From positions 248,001 through 312,000 of the forward strand of contig NZ_JAHYSS010000003.1 in NCBI RefSeq assembly GCF_019802255.1: DNA of 64,000 nucleotides, in the 5' to 3' direction. The DNA comes from Pedobacter polysacchareus (GTDB lineage Bacteria; Bacteroidota; Bacteroidia; Sphingobacteriales; Sphingobacteriaceae). The translations under genes and the position numbers were made by a program. Shown here piece by piece: positions 1 to 9,310 of the stretch (its first letter is position 1; each line of letters starts with the position of its first letter). The notes under the pieces were generated by a model that was not told the origin of the DNA, searched no databases, and saw only the letters and a list, made by a program, of their open reading frames with translations.

Positions 1-240
1 TGATCCTATAACTAAACCATCAGCTACATCGCCATTTAGCAAATTAATTTCCTGAGCACCGGCTTTCCTTTTATCTGTAAAACTTGGTGGATATAACAAG
101 CAGTAAAAACATATTACAGCAATAGTACTGGCCAATAACCTCCAGATCAGATGTGCCTTTTGCTTTCTGCGTGTTTCGGCAATCAGGAGAAAAACACCCA
201 ATGCCACACAAAATCCGATAGCCAGGTATTTAAAATCCAT
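1..240 (-). CDS. Conserved membrane protein, partial (C-terminus beyond the window)
   Basis: Reading the minus strand from ATG at 240 gives an open frame of 80 codons to the window edge. It starts MDFKYLAIGF and has a hydrophobic segment at residues 4-20, a basic stretch (ETRRKQK) and a second hydrophobic segment at about 35-52, so two N-terminal membrane helices are likely. The start lies inside the last codons of the upstream DUF4175-type gene, an 11-bp overlap in another frame, which indicates translational coupling and makes this the last visible member of the MoxR operon. In related Bacteroidota operons this position is usually held by a large membrane protein with a von Willebrand or glutamine-amidotransferase-like part. 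That identity is inferred from context only. Confidence 0.7.
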   Translation of the reverse strand, partial: MDFKYLAIGFCVALGVFLLIAETRRKQKAHLIWRLLASTIAVICFYCLLYPPSFTDKRKAGAQEINLLNGDVADGLVIGS

Positions 241-2398
241 TTGACTGTTTTGTTTTTTTAAGGTGATTAAAATACTTCTGACTTAAGGTAGAAGCTGGTG
301 CCGAAGTTGGCAGCTGGGGAACAGATTGAGCAGCACCTAACATCCTGACTATTGCCTTTTGCAATAGCGCGATATCTTTTTCTGATCCAGCTTTAGCTGA
401 TAAAAGCTTTCTGCCTGCAGCTAGAGCTGGCAAAAACACCGCAGGCTGATCTGAGGCCGCAACAATCATGTATGGTTCTGTTTCTTTCAGCACTTGACGT
501 TCCCAATCTTTAAATCCAGTAGCAGTCTTTCTGTTTTCCAGCACAGTAAGTGCCTGTTTCAAAAGGACAACTCGCTTATCATCTGTCTCAAAATCACTTT
601 TTTGTATGGGTGACCCGATTTTATCCAGCTCCCCTGACAACCGCTTGTCTTCCTTCAGCTGCGTCACTTTAACCGTGGTTTTGGCCACATAAGCCCTTGA
701 TTTCTGCTGAAGATCCTTCAGCAAACGCAAGGCCTTATACTCAAAAGGTAAAGCATCACGTGTTTTATAGGTTCTCAATTGTAACTCCGACTTCCACATT
801 TCTGTCAGCACTGCTTTTAGCTGGGCTTTCAATTCGGGTTCAAAAAAGGTAGCATCTTCTGCAATATCATGTTTATGGGCGTAACTGTCCATAATCGCTT
901 TCACATCCCCAAATTTCTGTGTGCTTTGATCCTGCGTTTCTTTGGCTTCATGACCATGGTCATCGTGATCGTCTCCTTCTTTATGGTCATGATCCCCCCC
1001 AATCTCTGTCTCAGATTCTTCCCCCAGAAACTTCCCATAACGAAGCCGCAATAGCTTTTGATCCATGCCCAGATCGTTGCTCCTGTTTTTAAAACTTTCC
1101 TCGCTGATGGAACTTTTCTCCGCAAGCAGCTTTTCCGTATCCATAATAATCTGGCGCTGACTTCTAAAATATTCAGGAACCAGGTTTACGCCATTGGTCA
1201 TTCCAGCCATACTCATCAACTCTGCCGTATCCACAATAGATACGAAATACACATCAGATCTACTCATCTGACCCAGATTATCAATGGCATTCACAAAAAA
1301 GTAAAGTTCATCACCGGGTTTCATGCCTAAGGCTTTGATGTCGATCAGCTTGGTTAAATTCATGGATCTTTGTTGGTTAAACAGCGTATTAAAATCAAGC
1401 TTTCGCTCCGTAAAACTAACGCCTTCCCCTTTACCACTAGCCATTGTAGCAGTAATATAAGCCGATTTCAACCCGTAATCATCTGTTAAGGAAACTTTTA
1501 AATGGACTTGAGGAACCTGCCCGAAATCAATACTTGTATGTGGTTTAGGTTGAGTAATCCTGATCACCGCTGGAAGATCAGGAATAACCGTCATCATATA
1601 CAACTCTGATTTTTTACCATCCAGCTCTACCTGATAAAAACCAGACTTAGCCATTGTTTTAGCAAACTGCCAGCTTTTTCCGTGATGATCCTGCGACTTT
1701 AAAACCGCCACTTCCTTATCATTAAAAATCAGTTTCAGCACTTTCACCGGCACTGTAGTGCTGATCTCCCACTCTAATAAAGCACCGTGTGCTGCTTTAA
1801 AAGCAAAAGCTGACTGTGTCTTTTCCGGAATTCCCGTATAAGCCGGTGATTTGATCCGCAGTGAAAAAGAGGCGATTTCCGGGAGTACTTTTTCTTTTAC
1901 CGTCGAAACATTGTCTTTTACAGGATCAGCTGCCTGAAAGTCTATTAATGGCTTTAAAAAGGAGATTCCAAAGTTCATTCCTACGCCAACCACCAACACC
2001 AGTGCTGCCCATGTTAATTTATGGAATGGCAGTTTTGGTTTAATGTGCAGCATGACTTCGCTGATTTTATGCTGCTGCAAACGTTCCAGCACACTGCATG
2101 CTGCTGAAGGTTTCAGTAAAAGTGCCCCACTTTCTTCCAATTCAGGGAAATGGGTATTCAAATATCTGGAAATCTGCTGTACACTGATTTTCCAAAAGGG
2201 CTTCAATAAACTGAGTAAAACGAAAAAAAACAAAAATAAAGGGAGGCATACCCAGACCGACCAATCCAACAAATAGCTTGCTAAAGCACCGAAAATCAGG
2301 GTTAAGCCAAGGCTCAACATCAGATTCTGAAGCAGCAATAAGAAGATCCACTGTTTTCTGAACCCTTCTATTCTATTTATCGCTTCCTGCTCAACCAT
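230..2398 (-). CDS. DUF4175-like membrane protein of the MoxR operon
   Basis: A 722-residue protein with hydrophobic helices near residues 18-40 and 45-65 and another near 130-150, followed by a long hydrophilic, largely periplasmic region and a charged, probably helical C-terminal half. This matches the DUF4175-type proteins found downstream of MoxR/DUF58/BatA genes in Bacteroidota. No biochemical role is established. Around residues 460-490 there is a His/Asp-rich stretch (DHDHKEGDDHDDHGHE) that could bind metal or simply be a low-complexity linker. The start overlaps the end of the BatA-like gene by 8 bp and the stop overlaps the next gene by 11 bp, so it sits in a tightly coupled operon. 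Confidence 0.8.
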   Translation of the reverse strand: MVEQEAINRIEGFRKQWIFLLLLQNLMLSLGLTLIFGALASYLLDWSVWVCLPLFLFFFVLLSLLKPFWKISVQQISRYLNTHFPELEESGALLLKPSAACSVLERLQQHKISEVMLHIKPKLPFHKLTWAALVLVVGVGMNFGISFLKPLIDFQAADPVKDNVSTVKEKVLPEIASFSLRIKSPAYTGIPEKTQSAFAFKAAHGALLEWEISTTVPVKVLKLIFNDKEVAVLKSQDHHGKSWQFAKTMAKSGFYQVELDGKKSELYMMTVIPDLPAVIRITQPKPHTSIDFGQVPQVHLKVSLTDDYGLKSAYITATMASGKGEGVSFTERKLDFNTLFNQQRSMNLTKLIDIKALGMKPGDELYFFVNAIDNLGQMSRSDVYFVSIVDTAELMSMAGMTNGVNLVPEYFRSQRQIIMDTEKLLAEKSSISEESFKNRSNDLGMDQKLLRLRYGKFLGEESETEIGGDHDHKEGDDHDDHGHEAKETQDQSTQKFGDVKAIMDSYAHKHDIAEDATFFEPELKAQLKAVLTEMWKSELQLRTYKTRDALPFEYKALRLLKDLQQKSRAYVAKTTVKVTQLKEDKRLSGELDKIGSPIQKSDFETDDKRVVLLKQALTVLENRKTATGFKDWERQVLKETEPYMIVAASDQPAVFLPALAAGRKLLSAKAGSEKDIALLQKAIVRMLGAAQSVPQLPTSAPASTLSQKYFNHLKKTKQSNGF

Positions 2399-3881
2399 GA
2401 TTTAACTTATTTTTATGATGTAAGGAAATGATGCGCTCTAAGGTGAAAACCAATAAAGCCGTTAGCCAAAATACTTTTTCAAGCGGCTGTTCTTGCTGAC
2501 TAGCTGCAGGCAGACTGGATTGATCAGCAACCGACAGATGAGCTGTTGATGCGGACTGACCGGCCAGGGATCCTGTCGCTGATTTAAGAGAACTTCTTCG
2601 CTCGTCATCAGGACTGACCTCAAAACCAAATCCAGCTAGGCTTCCATCCTCACCTAATAGAACAGGCATCATGGCTTCCACAAATTTCTCATTCCAGACC
2701 AGGCTCGTCCATTGCGGATTGATTCTGCTGTAGAAACGATAATGGTTCAATGTCTTTTCTTTTGACCTGGTTAATAGGGGAACTCCAAATCCGTCTGTCC
2801 ATAACACTGCTCCCTGATCAGTCGTATCAAAGGTCCTTTTGTTCAGTGGGATAGCTGGCATATTTCCTTTTGTTCCGGGCTCCACTTCAACCCAGGAGTT
2901 GATGCTGGTTACTTTTTCTCCTGCATAGTTAAACAAACGACCATCTTTAGAAAGCTGTGCTAAAAATCCAGAGCTGACTGGTTTATTCGAAATCCAGAAG
3001 CCAATATCAAAACTTAATCCACTAACATTCTTGCCATTAAACATCGATACCTCTATATTTCGTTTTGTTTCCTGAGCGATGGCCTCAATCGCAGCCCTTA
3101 GATATTTTACATCTTCAGGGTGTTCTGTTCCATAGATCAACACCTTGGTCTTAGCCTCATCCTGAACCTCATCCATCCTTCTAATTGCGGTGATTTCCGG
3201 ACTGGATTTAGCTTCGAAAGTTTTATGTGCAAAACTGCTGCTCCAGGTAGCTAAGGTGTCTTTTCCGGCTATTTCTTTCCATACTAAACGGAAATCGACC
3301 TGTGCCTGGTTCCCGCCCATACTTTGTAATTTCCGATCGGCAAAGAGGTAGACTGGAAAATTCGGCTGCAACTGTGCATTCAGTTCACGCAGTAATGCAT
3401 AATGACTTATTTTAGCCGAGGTAGTGATTGATGAATTTAGCCCCTGATGACTTGCCGCATCTGGTTTTTCATTTTTTAAAGTATCCTCCATACTAATTTT
3501 CTGAAAGCCTGATCCAAAGTCATGCAATTCATAACCAGCCTGGATTAAAGAATCAAGCTCTTGTTTGTGTGTTTTATAAACCGAGGGTAACTGAGATTTT
3601 TCCAGCAACACCCAGCCTTTTTTGATGCCTTCATTTTTCTCTCTCTTCAGGTAGGGCTCCGACAATAGGAAGGACAGTAAAACGATCAGCAGTATTCTCA
3701 ATAAAAGCAGCAGCCAATCTGTGATCTGATAACTTCTGGAAGTAAATGGAGAACTCGCGCCCAACAAGGCTATACTTCCAATACGCAGTGTTTTCCCCTG
3801 TTTCAATTTCCACAGATGGATGATCAGCGGGATCAATAGTCCTGCTAACGCGATTAAGCCTATGGGATAAAGTAAATGCAC
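2391..3881 (-). CDS. BatA-like membrane protein (aerotolerance regulator N-terminal domain)
   Basis: This 496-residue protein begins MHLLYPIGLIALAGLLIPLI with two N-terminal hydrophobic helices around the LIPLIIHLWKLKQGK motif, typical of the BatA/aerotolerance-regulator N-terminal domain. A second helix pair near residues 55-75 is followed by a large soluble domain, and a last helix near residues 470-485 precedes a basic tail. The family goes with MoxR ATPases and DUF58 proteins and is thought to help assemble or stabilise envelope complexes. The precise function is unknown. It lies 10 bp downstream of the DUF58 gene and overlaps the DUF4175-like gene, consistent with one transcript. Confidence 0.82.
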   Translation of the reverse strand: MHLLYPIGLIALAGLLIPLIIHLWKLKQGKTLRIGSIALLGASSPFTSRSYQITDWLLLLLRILLIVLLSFLLSEPYLKREKNEGIKKGWVLLEKSQLPSVYKTHKQELDSLIQAGYELHDFGSGFQKISMEDTLKNEKPDAASHQGLNSSITTSAKISHYALLRELNAQLQPNFPVYLFADRKLQSMGGNQAQVDFRLVWKEIAGKDTLATWSSSFAHKTFEAKSSPEITAIRRMDEVQDEAKTKVLIYGTEHPEDVKYLRAAIEAIAQETKRNIEVSMFNGKNVSGLSFDIGFWISNKPVSSGFLAQLSKDGRLFNYAGEKVTSINSWVEVEPGTKGNMPAIPLNKRTFDTTDQGAVLWTDGFGVPLLTRSKEKTLNHYRFYSRINPQWTSLVWNEKFVEAMMPVLLGEDGSLAGFGFEVSPDDERRSSLKSATGSLAGQSASTAHLSVADQSSLPAASQQEQPLEKVFWLTALLVFTLERIISLHHKNKLNHG

Positions 3882-3891
3882 CTTGATATCT

Positions 3892-4779
3892 CTATATCTT
3901 TAATTTGTTTCTTTGGTTCAAAAAGTCTCTCAATGCCTGATCCAGCGGTTGATCCGTTTGTATCAGGCGATAAGCAATCCTTCTGTCCAGCATTTTAGTT
4001 CTGGTTTGCTCCAGGTAACGGGCCATATTTTCCTGATAAGCAGCCCTCGCAGTCTCCTGATCAATCTGGATGGTTTTTCCAGTTTCCAAATCTTCAAAAG
4101 TCGTATATCCTTTAAAATCCAGTTTCATCTCATTCCCAGACATCAAATGAAAAACCAGCACCTCATGCTTCAGCGTATTTAAGGTATCCAATAAATCAAA
4201 GATCTCCTGATTTACCTCATAAAGATCCGTGATAAAGATGAGCAGTTCCCTTTTTTGAGCCCCGGCATAGAGTTCTTTATAATTGATGGGCTTTGTGAAA
4301 GTCCCTTCTGGCTTTACCTGTTCCAATTGATAAAACAATCTCGCCAGATGCTGAAAGTCTTGTTTCGCCACCATAGAGAAGATCCCTGCATCTTTAAATA
4401 CGTATAAACCAATGGCATCACCTTGCAAATTACCTAAATAAGCTAATGAAGCAGCCAGGTAACGTGCATAATCCATTTTGGTATTAGCGCCATCCTGATG
4501 GTTCATAGAAGCACTTGCATCGATCAGCAGGCGGATGCTGATATTGGTTTCTACCTCAGATTCCCTGATGTAATACCGGTCTGAACGGGCAAACATTTTC
4601 CAGTCCAGCGAGCGCAGATCGTCCCCGGGCTGATAGCTGCGGTACTGACTAAACTCCAATCCAGGGCCCTTCACCGTACTTTTGTGAATCCCGCTCATGA
4701 AACCATCAATCGTCATCTTTGCCGACAAAGACAGCTCTTTGATCGCCATCATCACTTTCGGATCTAGCAGTTTGCTCAT
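3892..4779 (-). CDS. DUF58 domain protein (vWA-like partner of MoxR)
   Basis: A 295-residue soluble protein of the DUF58 family. The hallmark region around residues 40-75 (GPGLEFSQYRSYQPGDDLR, then LDWKMFARSD) is present, followed by a vWA-like metal-site motif DASASM near residue 90. Such proteins work with MoxR AAA ATPases and are thought to present metal-bound clients to them. The start codon shares one base with the stop of the MoxR gene (TAATG), a translational-coupling junction. No signal peptide is seen, so it acts in the cytoplasm. Identification of the family is firm; the client is unknown. Confidence 0.9.
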   Translation of the reverse strand: MSKLLDPKVMMAIKELSLSAKMTIDGFMSGIHKSTVKGPGLEFSQYRSYQPGDDLRSLDWKMFARSDRYYIRESEVETNISIRLLIDASASMNHQDGANTKMDYARYLAASLAYLGNLQGDAIGLYVFKDAGIFSMVAKQDFQHLARLFYQLEQVKPEGTFTKPINYKELYAGAQKRELLIFITDLYEVNQEIFDLLDTLNTLKHEVLVFHLMSGNEMKLDFKGYTTFEDLETGKTIQIDQETARAAYQENMARYLEQTRTKMLDRRIAYRLIQTDQPLDQALRDFLNQRNKLKI

Positions 4780-5777
4780 TAAATGTTGATTTTCGGTCTT
4801 GAAATGGATTTTAGAAGCGCATCGGCCACCATATCGGCGGTCACCTGTTCTGCATCTGCTTTAAAATTCATTAAGATCCGGTGTCTCAATACTGGATAAG
4901 CCATCGTTTGCAGATCTTCCATGCCTACGGCGTAACGTCCATGGATCAATGCTCTGGCTTTAGCGGTTAAGATCAAGGCTTGTCCAGCTCTTGGACCTGC
5001 ACCCCAGCGCACCCATTCCTTCACATAATCAACCGTACTCGTGTCTGGTCTGGTGGCACGGATCAGCTCTGCCACATACGCAATCAAATCATCACTGATG
5101 CTCACCTCTCTTGTCAAGGCTTGAAGCTGCTTAATCTCGTCTGCACCGATGACTGGCTGCACTTTATTTTTAAGAGTACCAGTGGTACTGCTTAGTATCT
5201 TTGTTTCTTCGGCCGCTGTAGGATACCCTATCTTAATGTACAGCAGAAAACGATCCAGCTGTGCCTCAGGAAGTGGATAGGTACCCGCCTGCTCTATTGG
5301 ATTTTGGGTAGCCAGGATAAAAAACGGACGGTCTAAAGGATAGGTTTGTCCGCCATACGTGACTTCAAACTCCTGCATCGCCTCTAACAATGCGGACTGT
5401 GTTTTTGGCGGCGTTCTATTGATCTCATCCGCCAGAATGATATTGGCGAATAGAGGCCCTTTATTGAACTTAAAAAACCGTTTTCCAGTCACATGGTCTT
5501 CTTCCAAAATCTCTGTACCGACGATATCAGTAGGCATTAAATCCGGCGTAAACTGAATTCTTCTAAAAGAAAGATCCAGGGCCTGAGACATGGTGCGCAC
5601 CATCAGCGTTTTTGCCAGCCCCGGCACACCTTCTAAAAGACAATGTCCGCCGGCAAGCAAAGCGACCAGCATTTCTTCAATAATGATGTCCTGCCCGACG
5701 ATCACCTTTTGGATTTCTTCTTTTAACAGAGAAATTTTATGGATCAAGGTTTTAAGGTTACTTTCTGAAATTTCCAA
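4779..5777 (-). CDS. MoxR family AAA+ ATPase
   Basis: A 332-residue MoxR-type ATPase (AAA_3). The Walker A motif is GVPGLAKT near residue 55. The Walker B/DEINR block (ILADEINRTPPKTQSALLEAM) lies near residue 115, and the sensor stretch ATQNPIEQAGTYPLPEAQLD near 155. The C-terminal lid domain follows. MoxR ATPases act as chaperones that insert cofactors or remodel complexes together with a DUF58/vWA partner. It is the first gene of the minus-strand operon running to the left edge, and its promoter should lie in 5778-5926, shared with the divergent DUF4159 gene. Confidence 0.95.
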   Translation of the reverse strand: MEISESNLKTLIHKISLLKEEIQKVIVGQDIIIEEMLVALLAGGHCLLEGVPGLAKTLMVRTMSQALDLSFRRIQFTPDLMPTDIVGTEILEEDHVTGKRFFKFNKGPLFANIILADEINRTPPKTQSALLEAMQEFEVTYGGQTYPLDRPFFILATQNPIEQAGTYPLPEAQLDRFLLYIKIGYPTAAEETKILSSTTGTLKNKVQPVIGADEIKQLQALTREVSISDDLIAYVAELIRATRPDTSTVDYVKEWVRWGAGPRAGQALILTAKARALIHGRYAVGMEDLQTMAYPVLRHRILMNFKADAEQVTADMVADALLKSISRPKINI

Positions 5778-5926
5778 AGCAATGATTTTTATGAGGTAAG
5801 CGATTGTGATTCAATATAGGGCTCTCCGCGTATTATTTCCTATCCCTTGATCAGAATATCAAAAAAATTACAAGATATATCCTCTAAAATCCCGTTTCTA
5901 ATGAAAATAGACGTTATTTTAGAACG

Positions 5927-6556
5927 ATGCAAAGATCAAAGTTCACATTTGCGAGAATAAAGTATAAATCCGGGAATTGGGATACGGATCAGCGTATGCC
6001 TTCCAATCTGCTCAATTCCTTATTGGAATATACCACCATTCCTTTGGATCCTGAAGAAAAGATCGTAGAATTAAGTAGTCAGGACCTTTTCAAATATCCG
6101 TTTTGCTATTTAAGCGGACATAAGCTGGTACAATTTGACCAGCAGGAAGCGGCCAATTTCAAGAAGTATGTAAACAATGGCGGCTTTGTATTTGTAGACG
6201 ATTGCAACCACGACATCGATGGGCTGTTTGCCAAATCATTTGAAACACAAATGAGCAACCTGTTTGGTCCGGCAGCACTTAAAAAAATTCCTAACCAGCA
6301 TAAGATTTACCACTCCTTTTTCAATTTTGAGAATGGCCCGCCTACGACCTCATTTGAATTAAACGGCTGGGGCGACGACCTGGTACATGATTACCTGAAA
6401 GCCATTACCATTAATAACCGCATCGGAGTATTGTACAGTAACAAAGACTATGGCTGTGAATGGGATTACGACTTCCGCAACAAGCGATTCCTGGCGGAAG
6501 ACAACACTAAATTCGGCGTAAATATCATTCTTTACGCGATGGGTATCAACAGCTAA
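5927..6556 (+). CDS. DUF4159 domain protein
   Basis: This 209-residue protein has the DUF4159 fold. It begins FTFARIKYKSGNWDTD and has the conserved core GGFVFVDDCNHD around residues 85-96 and the GVLYSNKDYGCEWDY segment near 170. The fold resembles a class I glutamine-amidotransferase/ThuA Rossmann domain, but no catalytic Cys-His-Glu set is obvious. In Bacteroidota it often lies beside MoxR/BatA operons. Here it is divergent from moxR, with a 149-bp shared upstream region. There is no signal peptide. The molecular role is unknown. Confidence 0.82.
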   Translation: MQRSKFTFARIKYKSGNWDTDQRMPSNLLNSLLEYTTIPLDPEEKIVELSSQDLFKYPFCYLSGHKLVQFDQQEAANFKKYVNNGGFVFVDDCNHDIDGLFAKSFETQMSNLFGPAALKKIPNQHKIYHSFFNFENGPPTTSFELNGWGDDLVHDYLKAITINNRIGVLYSNKDYGCEWDYDFRNKRFLAEDNTKFGVNIILYAMGINS

Positions 6557-6574
6557 GCGCCCGGAAAAGAAGTA

Positions 6575-6958
6575 TTAGAGCACCAGCTGTTCGTATAGTT
6601 TTTTCAAGGTTTCCTGGGCATCCAAACATAAACCTGGATGAGTTTTAGAAGTCTGAACCACCGTACTTCTGGTGGCTGTTAACCAGCGAAAGCGTGAAGC
6701 CATATCCAGCTGACCAATCGTTCCTCCTGCCTTTCCTCCTTTGCTGATCAGCTCAAAAGAACGCAAATGGTCTAGCAATTCCTGTGGATCCAGTTTGCAG
6801 GAAAATGCGGCAAGACGTCCCTCATCCAATTCAAATAAAGTCTGTAAAAACTTTTGCTTAGCGCAATACAGTATAATGCCCACATTAAGAAATTCTTCCC
6901 GTTCTACCCTTGGTACGACGCGGATCACGGCATACTCAAATAAGTGCTTCTCTTGCAT
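6575..6958 (-). CDS. DUF3037 protein, partner of the HipA-like kinase
   Basis: A 127-residue protein recognisable as DUF3037: it begins with FEYAVIRVVPRVEREEFLNVGIILYC, the conserved N-terminal block, and continues as a small alpha/beta protein with no membrane segment. DUF3037 proteins are commonly encoded directly after a HipA-like kinase gene. Here the reading frames overlap by 23 bp (6936-6958), strong evidence of co-translation. It may be a regulator, substrate or antitoxin of the kinase. That is inference from the pairing and is not visible in the protein itself. Confidence 0.85.
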   Translation of the reverse strand: MQEKHLFEYAVIRVVPRVEREEFLNVGIILYCAKQKFLQTLFELDEGRLAAFSCKLDPQELLDHLRSFELISKGGKAGGTIGQLDMASRFRWLTATRSTVVQTSKTHPGLCLDAQETLKKLYEQLVL

Positions 6959-7754
6959 TCTGTGCTTCTTTTACAAAAATATCTGAATTTGCGAGGCGCA
7001 ATTCCAAAAAGTTGGAATATACTTCGCGGTGTGCTTCAATAGAGTCAAAAGTATTGTCCCTGATCAACCAGTCGTCTGGAATTAAGGAAACAATAGCCCT
7101 GATTTTTTCCGGAGTCAGAATTGCTTTAAATACCGCATTCACTTCTTCCAATTCCGAAGCTTGGCTCAACAGCACGTGATCTTTGATCAAGCTGAAAGGT
7201 CTTACGGCCTGTTCTTCCCAGTTCTCCATGGAATGGTGAAAATACAATGCAGCACCATGGTCAATCAGCCATAATTCTTTATGCCAGATCAACATATTGG
7301 TATTACGGGCGGTACGGTCCATATTGGTCAGCAGCGCATCCATCCATACAATCCGTGAAGCAGTTTTTTCGTCTACCTGATTCACCAATGGATCAAAAGT
7401 GATCGCTCCTGAAAGGTAATGCAAGGCAAGATTCAGCCCAACACTCGTCCTTAATAAGTCCTGGATCTCCTCATCTGGTTCAATCCGGCCAAAATCTTTC
7501 TCCAATTGCGCAAACACCAATTCCGGCATTCTCAAGCCAAGTAACCTTGCGATTTCTCCACCAATTAACTCGGCAATGAGCGCACGTAATCCCTGTCCGG
7601 CACCACGAAATTTGAGTACATATAAAAAGTCGTCATCTGCTTCTGCTATTGCAGGCATCGATCCCCCTTCGCGTAAAGGGGTGACATACCTGGTCACATT
7701 AACAGTCCTGAGTTCTGGTTGGAAATTCTTCACACCTGCATAATTTAAGAGCAA
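6936..7754 (-). CDS. HipA-like kinase domain protein
   Basis: A 272-residue protein resembling the compact HipA-like kinase family. Likely landmarks are the ATP-binding lysine in YVLKF (residue 48), the catalytic loop NMDRTARNTN with Asp146 and Asn151/153, and the metal-binding IDHG with Asp165. It lacks the N-terminal HipA subdomain of the classic 440-residue toxin, and no HipB-type DNA-binding antitoxin is encoded nearby. The following DUF3037 gene overlaps its 3' end. Family members may phosphorylate a cytoplasmic target. Whether this pair is toxin-antitoxin, stress-related or housekeeping cannot be told from the sequence. Confidence 0.85.
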   Translation of the reverse strand: MLLNYAGVKNFQPELRTVNVTRYVTPLREGGSMPAIAEADDDFLYVLKFRGAGQGLRALIAELIGGEIARLLGLRMPELVFAQLEKDFGRIEPDEEIQDLLRTSVGLNLALHYLSGAITFDPLVNQVDEKTASRIVWMDALLTNMDRTARNTNMLIWHKELWLIDHGAALYFHHSMENWEEQAVRPFSLIKDHVLLSQASELEEVNAVFKAILTPEKIRAIVSLIPDDWLIRDNTFDSIEAHREVYSNFLELRLANSDIFVKEAQNAREALI

Positions 7755-7838
7755 AAGCCCCGATTTGAGCCAAAGATACTATATTTCCCCTAATCGGATA
7801 CCTGATTCGCTAAGGTATAGCACGGCTATTTTCAGATT

Positions 7839-8420
7839 TTATTTGGAGCCGTTTTTTATAAGTTCGGAATACATTTCATCCAGGAAGCCTTGCTGGCTTG
7901 GACTATCCTTGAAATATCGCTGATAGTTGACACTGCAGCTCTCCACATCAGCAATATTTTTTGGATTAAAAGACCAATCGTCTATGTCCTTCACCGTAAT
8001 TCCTATATCATTACTGCAGGTTTGCCATAGTTCAGAGAATTTAGTTTTTCTCCCTTTACCCTTGTTCATTTGATCAAAGTCTGCATAAACTGTAAATCCG
8101 CACATTTCCGAATTGAAAAACTTTGAAATCGAAGTTACTGGAACACCTGCCCAATCTATCGTTTTCCCAGTCGGAAGTTCTATGGAGTTGAGCTTTTTCT
8201 CATTCAATATTTTATCTTGTTCCCCTTGTTTAAAAAACTGCTCATCATACACTAATTTTGTTCCTATTGGAACCGATATCTTTTTAACGACCAATGGTTC
8301 TTGAGTGATAAAATAGGGATAATCAGGTGCTGAGTTTCCACCTGTTGGATTCATACTTCCCATACAGCCCATTAAAGAGAGCAAGCCAAATAAAAAAGCC
8401 GGAAGCTTAAGATTTTTCAT
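7839..8420 (-). CDS. Putative lipoprotein, hypothetical
   Basis: A 193-residue protein. I chose the ATG at 8420 because it places a lipoprotein signal at the N-terminus (MKNLKLPAFLFGLLSLMGC, lipobox LMGC, Cys19). The frame stays open upstream for 66 more codons, but that extension looks non-coding and would overlap the neighbouring gene. The mature part has no family I recognise. It contains three further cysteines (in MCGFTVYAD, QTCSNDIG and VESCSVNYQ) that could form disulfides. It is predicted to be anchored at the inner face of the outer membrane or in the periplasm. It lies downstream of the radical SAM/DUF4130 pair but looks unrelated. Confidence 0.68.
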   Translation of the reverse strand: MKNLKLPAFLFGLLSLMGCMGSMNPTGGNSAPDYPYFITQEPLVVKKISVPIGTKLVYDEQFFKQGEQDKILNEKKLNSIELPTGKTIDWAGVPVTSISKFFNSEMCGFTVYADFDQMNKGKGRKTKFSELWQTCSNDIGITVKDIDDWSFNPKNIADVESCSVNYQRYFKDSPSQQGFLDEMYSELIKNGSK

Positions 8421-8532
8421 AAATGTTTTAATGGTATCGCAGCACTCAAATATATACGAATGTTTCTTATTTTGTCCGTATAAATTTGAAGTTACGCAGG
8501 GAATTGACTGAGCCTCGCTTGGCAATGGCAAT

Positions 8533-9297
8533 TTAAGTACCTGTTTTTTCCGTAAGGTATTTCCAGTACCTTTTAGGGACATGCTGCACGTGTAATTTGG
8601 TGTTTTTTCTAGCCGCAATATTAGTACTTTTAAAATAGTCTTTCCATAGCGTGGCGTAGAGGCGCTCTTTACCGTCCTGCAACTCTGCGGTAGGTCTGTT
8701 CAGGTTCTTCTCCTCTTCTGTATTTAGGCTTACTTCTTCTACTTGTTCCAGGTTATAATACAATCCATAATGTCTTTTTAAATCATAAATGATCCAGTGC
8801 TGATCCGCATAGCGGTTCTTAAAATGGTTCATAATTAAAGGGAGTACATTAAAGTCTGGATCTACTCCACAGTAGAAAATTCCATCTGCAGAAAGCTGAA
8901 ACCTGATGAAGGCCTCCATCCTATGTTTTTCTCGTTCTACCTTCTTAGCGGTTTGTGCGACCGTCAATACATGAACATTACCGTAATTAGCTTCTGCCCC
9001 GGCTGGGTTGGAAAATATATAACAGCTAAACTCAAATAAACTGTTATAGGCTTGAGTAGATTCTGAAAGAAAAGTGCAGTAGAATCTCCTCATCCAGCCT
9101 GCATTTAGTTTCTTTTTTAACCCTGTCCATACTCTATCAGCTTTTTTATTGTCATTATGTACATAAAATTCTGTACTAAAAGCATCTGGCTGGTGGTGTT
9201 TTTCTAACTGAAGGCTGATCTTTCCCGGTTTTCTTTCAAACCATTCAAAAACTGCACAAAGCAAGCTTTCTAAACTTCCATCGATCACATATATCAT
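8533..9297 (-). CDS. DUF4130 / TIGR03915-type putative DNA metabolism protein
   Basis: This 254-residue protein starts MIYVIDGSLESLLCAVFEWF, the signature of the TIGR03915 family, and ends with a DUF4130-type region containing RYADQHWIIYDLKRHYGLYY and a late LWKDYFKSTNIAARKN segment. Family members are encoded next to the TIGR03916 radical SAM protein, and DUF4130 is also found fused to uracil-DNA glycosylase-like domains, so a role in DNA repair or base modification is suspected but unproven. The gap to the upstream radical SAM gene is 13 bp, so the two form an operon. It is cytoplasmic. Confidence 0.88.
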   Translation of the reverse strand: MIYVIDGSLESLLCAVFEWFERKPGKISLQLEKHHQPDAFSTEFYVHNDNKKADRVWTGLKKKLNAGWMRRFYCTFLSESTQAYNSLFEFSCYIFSNPAGAEANYGNVHVLTVAQTAKKVEREKHRMEAFIRFQLSADGIFYCGVDPDFNVLPLIMNHFKNRYADQHWIIYDLKRHYGLYYNLEQVEEVSLNTEEEKNLNRPTAELQDGKERLYATLWKDYFKSTNIAARKNTKLHVQHVPKRYWKYLTEKTGT

Positions 9298-9310
9298 GGT
9301 AATTGTCGGG

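Noticed and set aside
7839..8618. A 259-residue reading of the lipoprotein gene.
   Set aside because: The first 66 codons lack coding character, overlap the DUF4130 gene and would bury the signal peptide and lipobox, so the ATG at 8420 is better.
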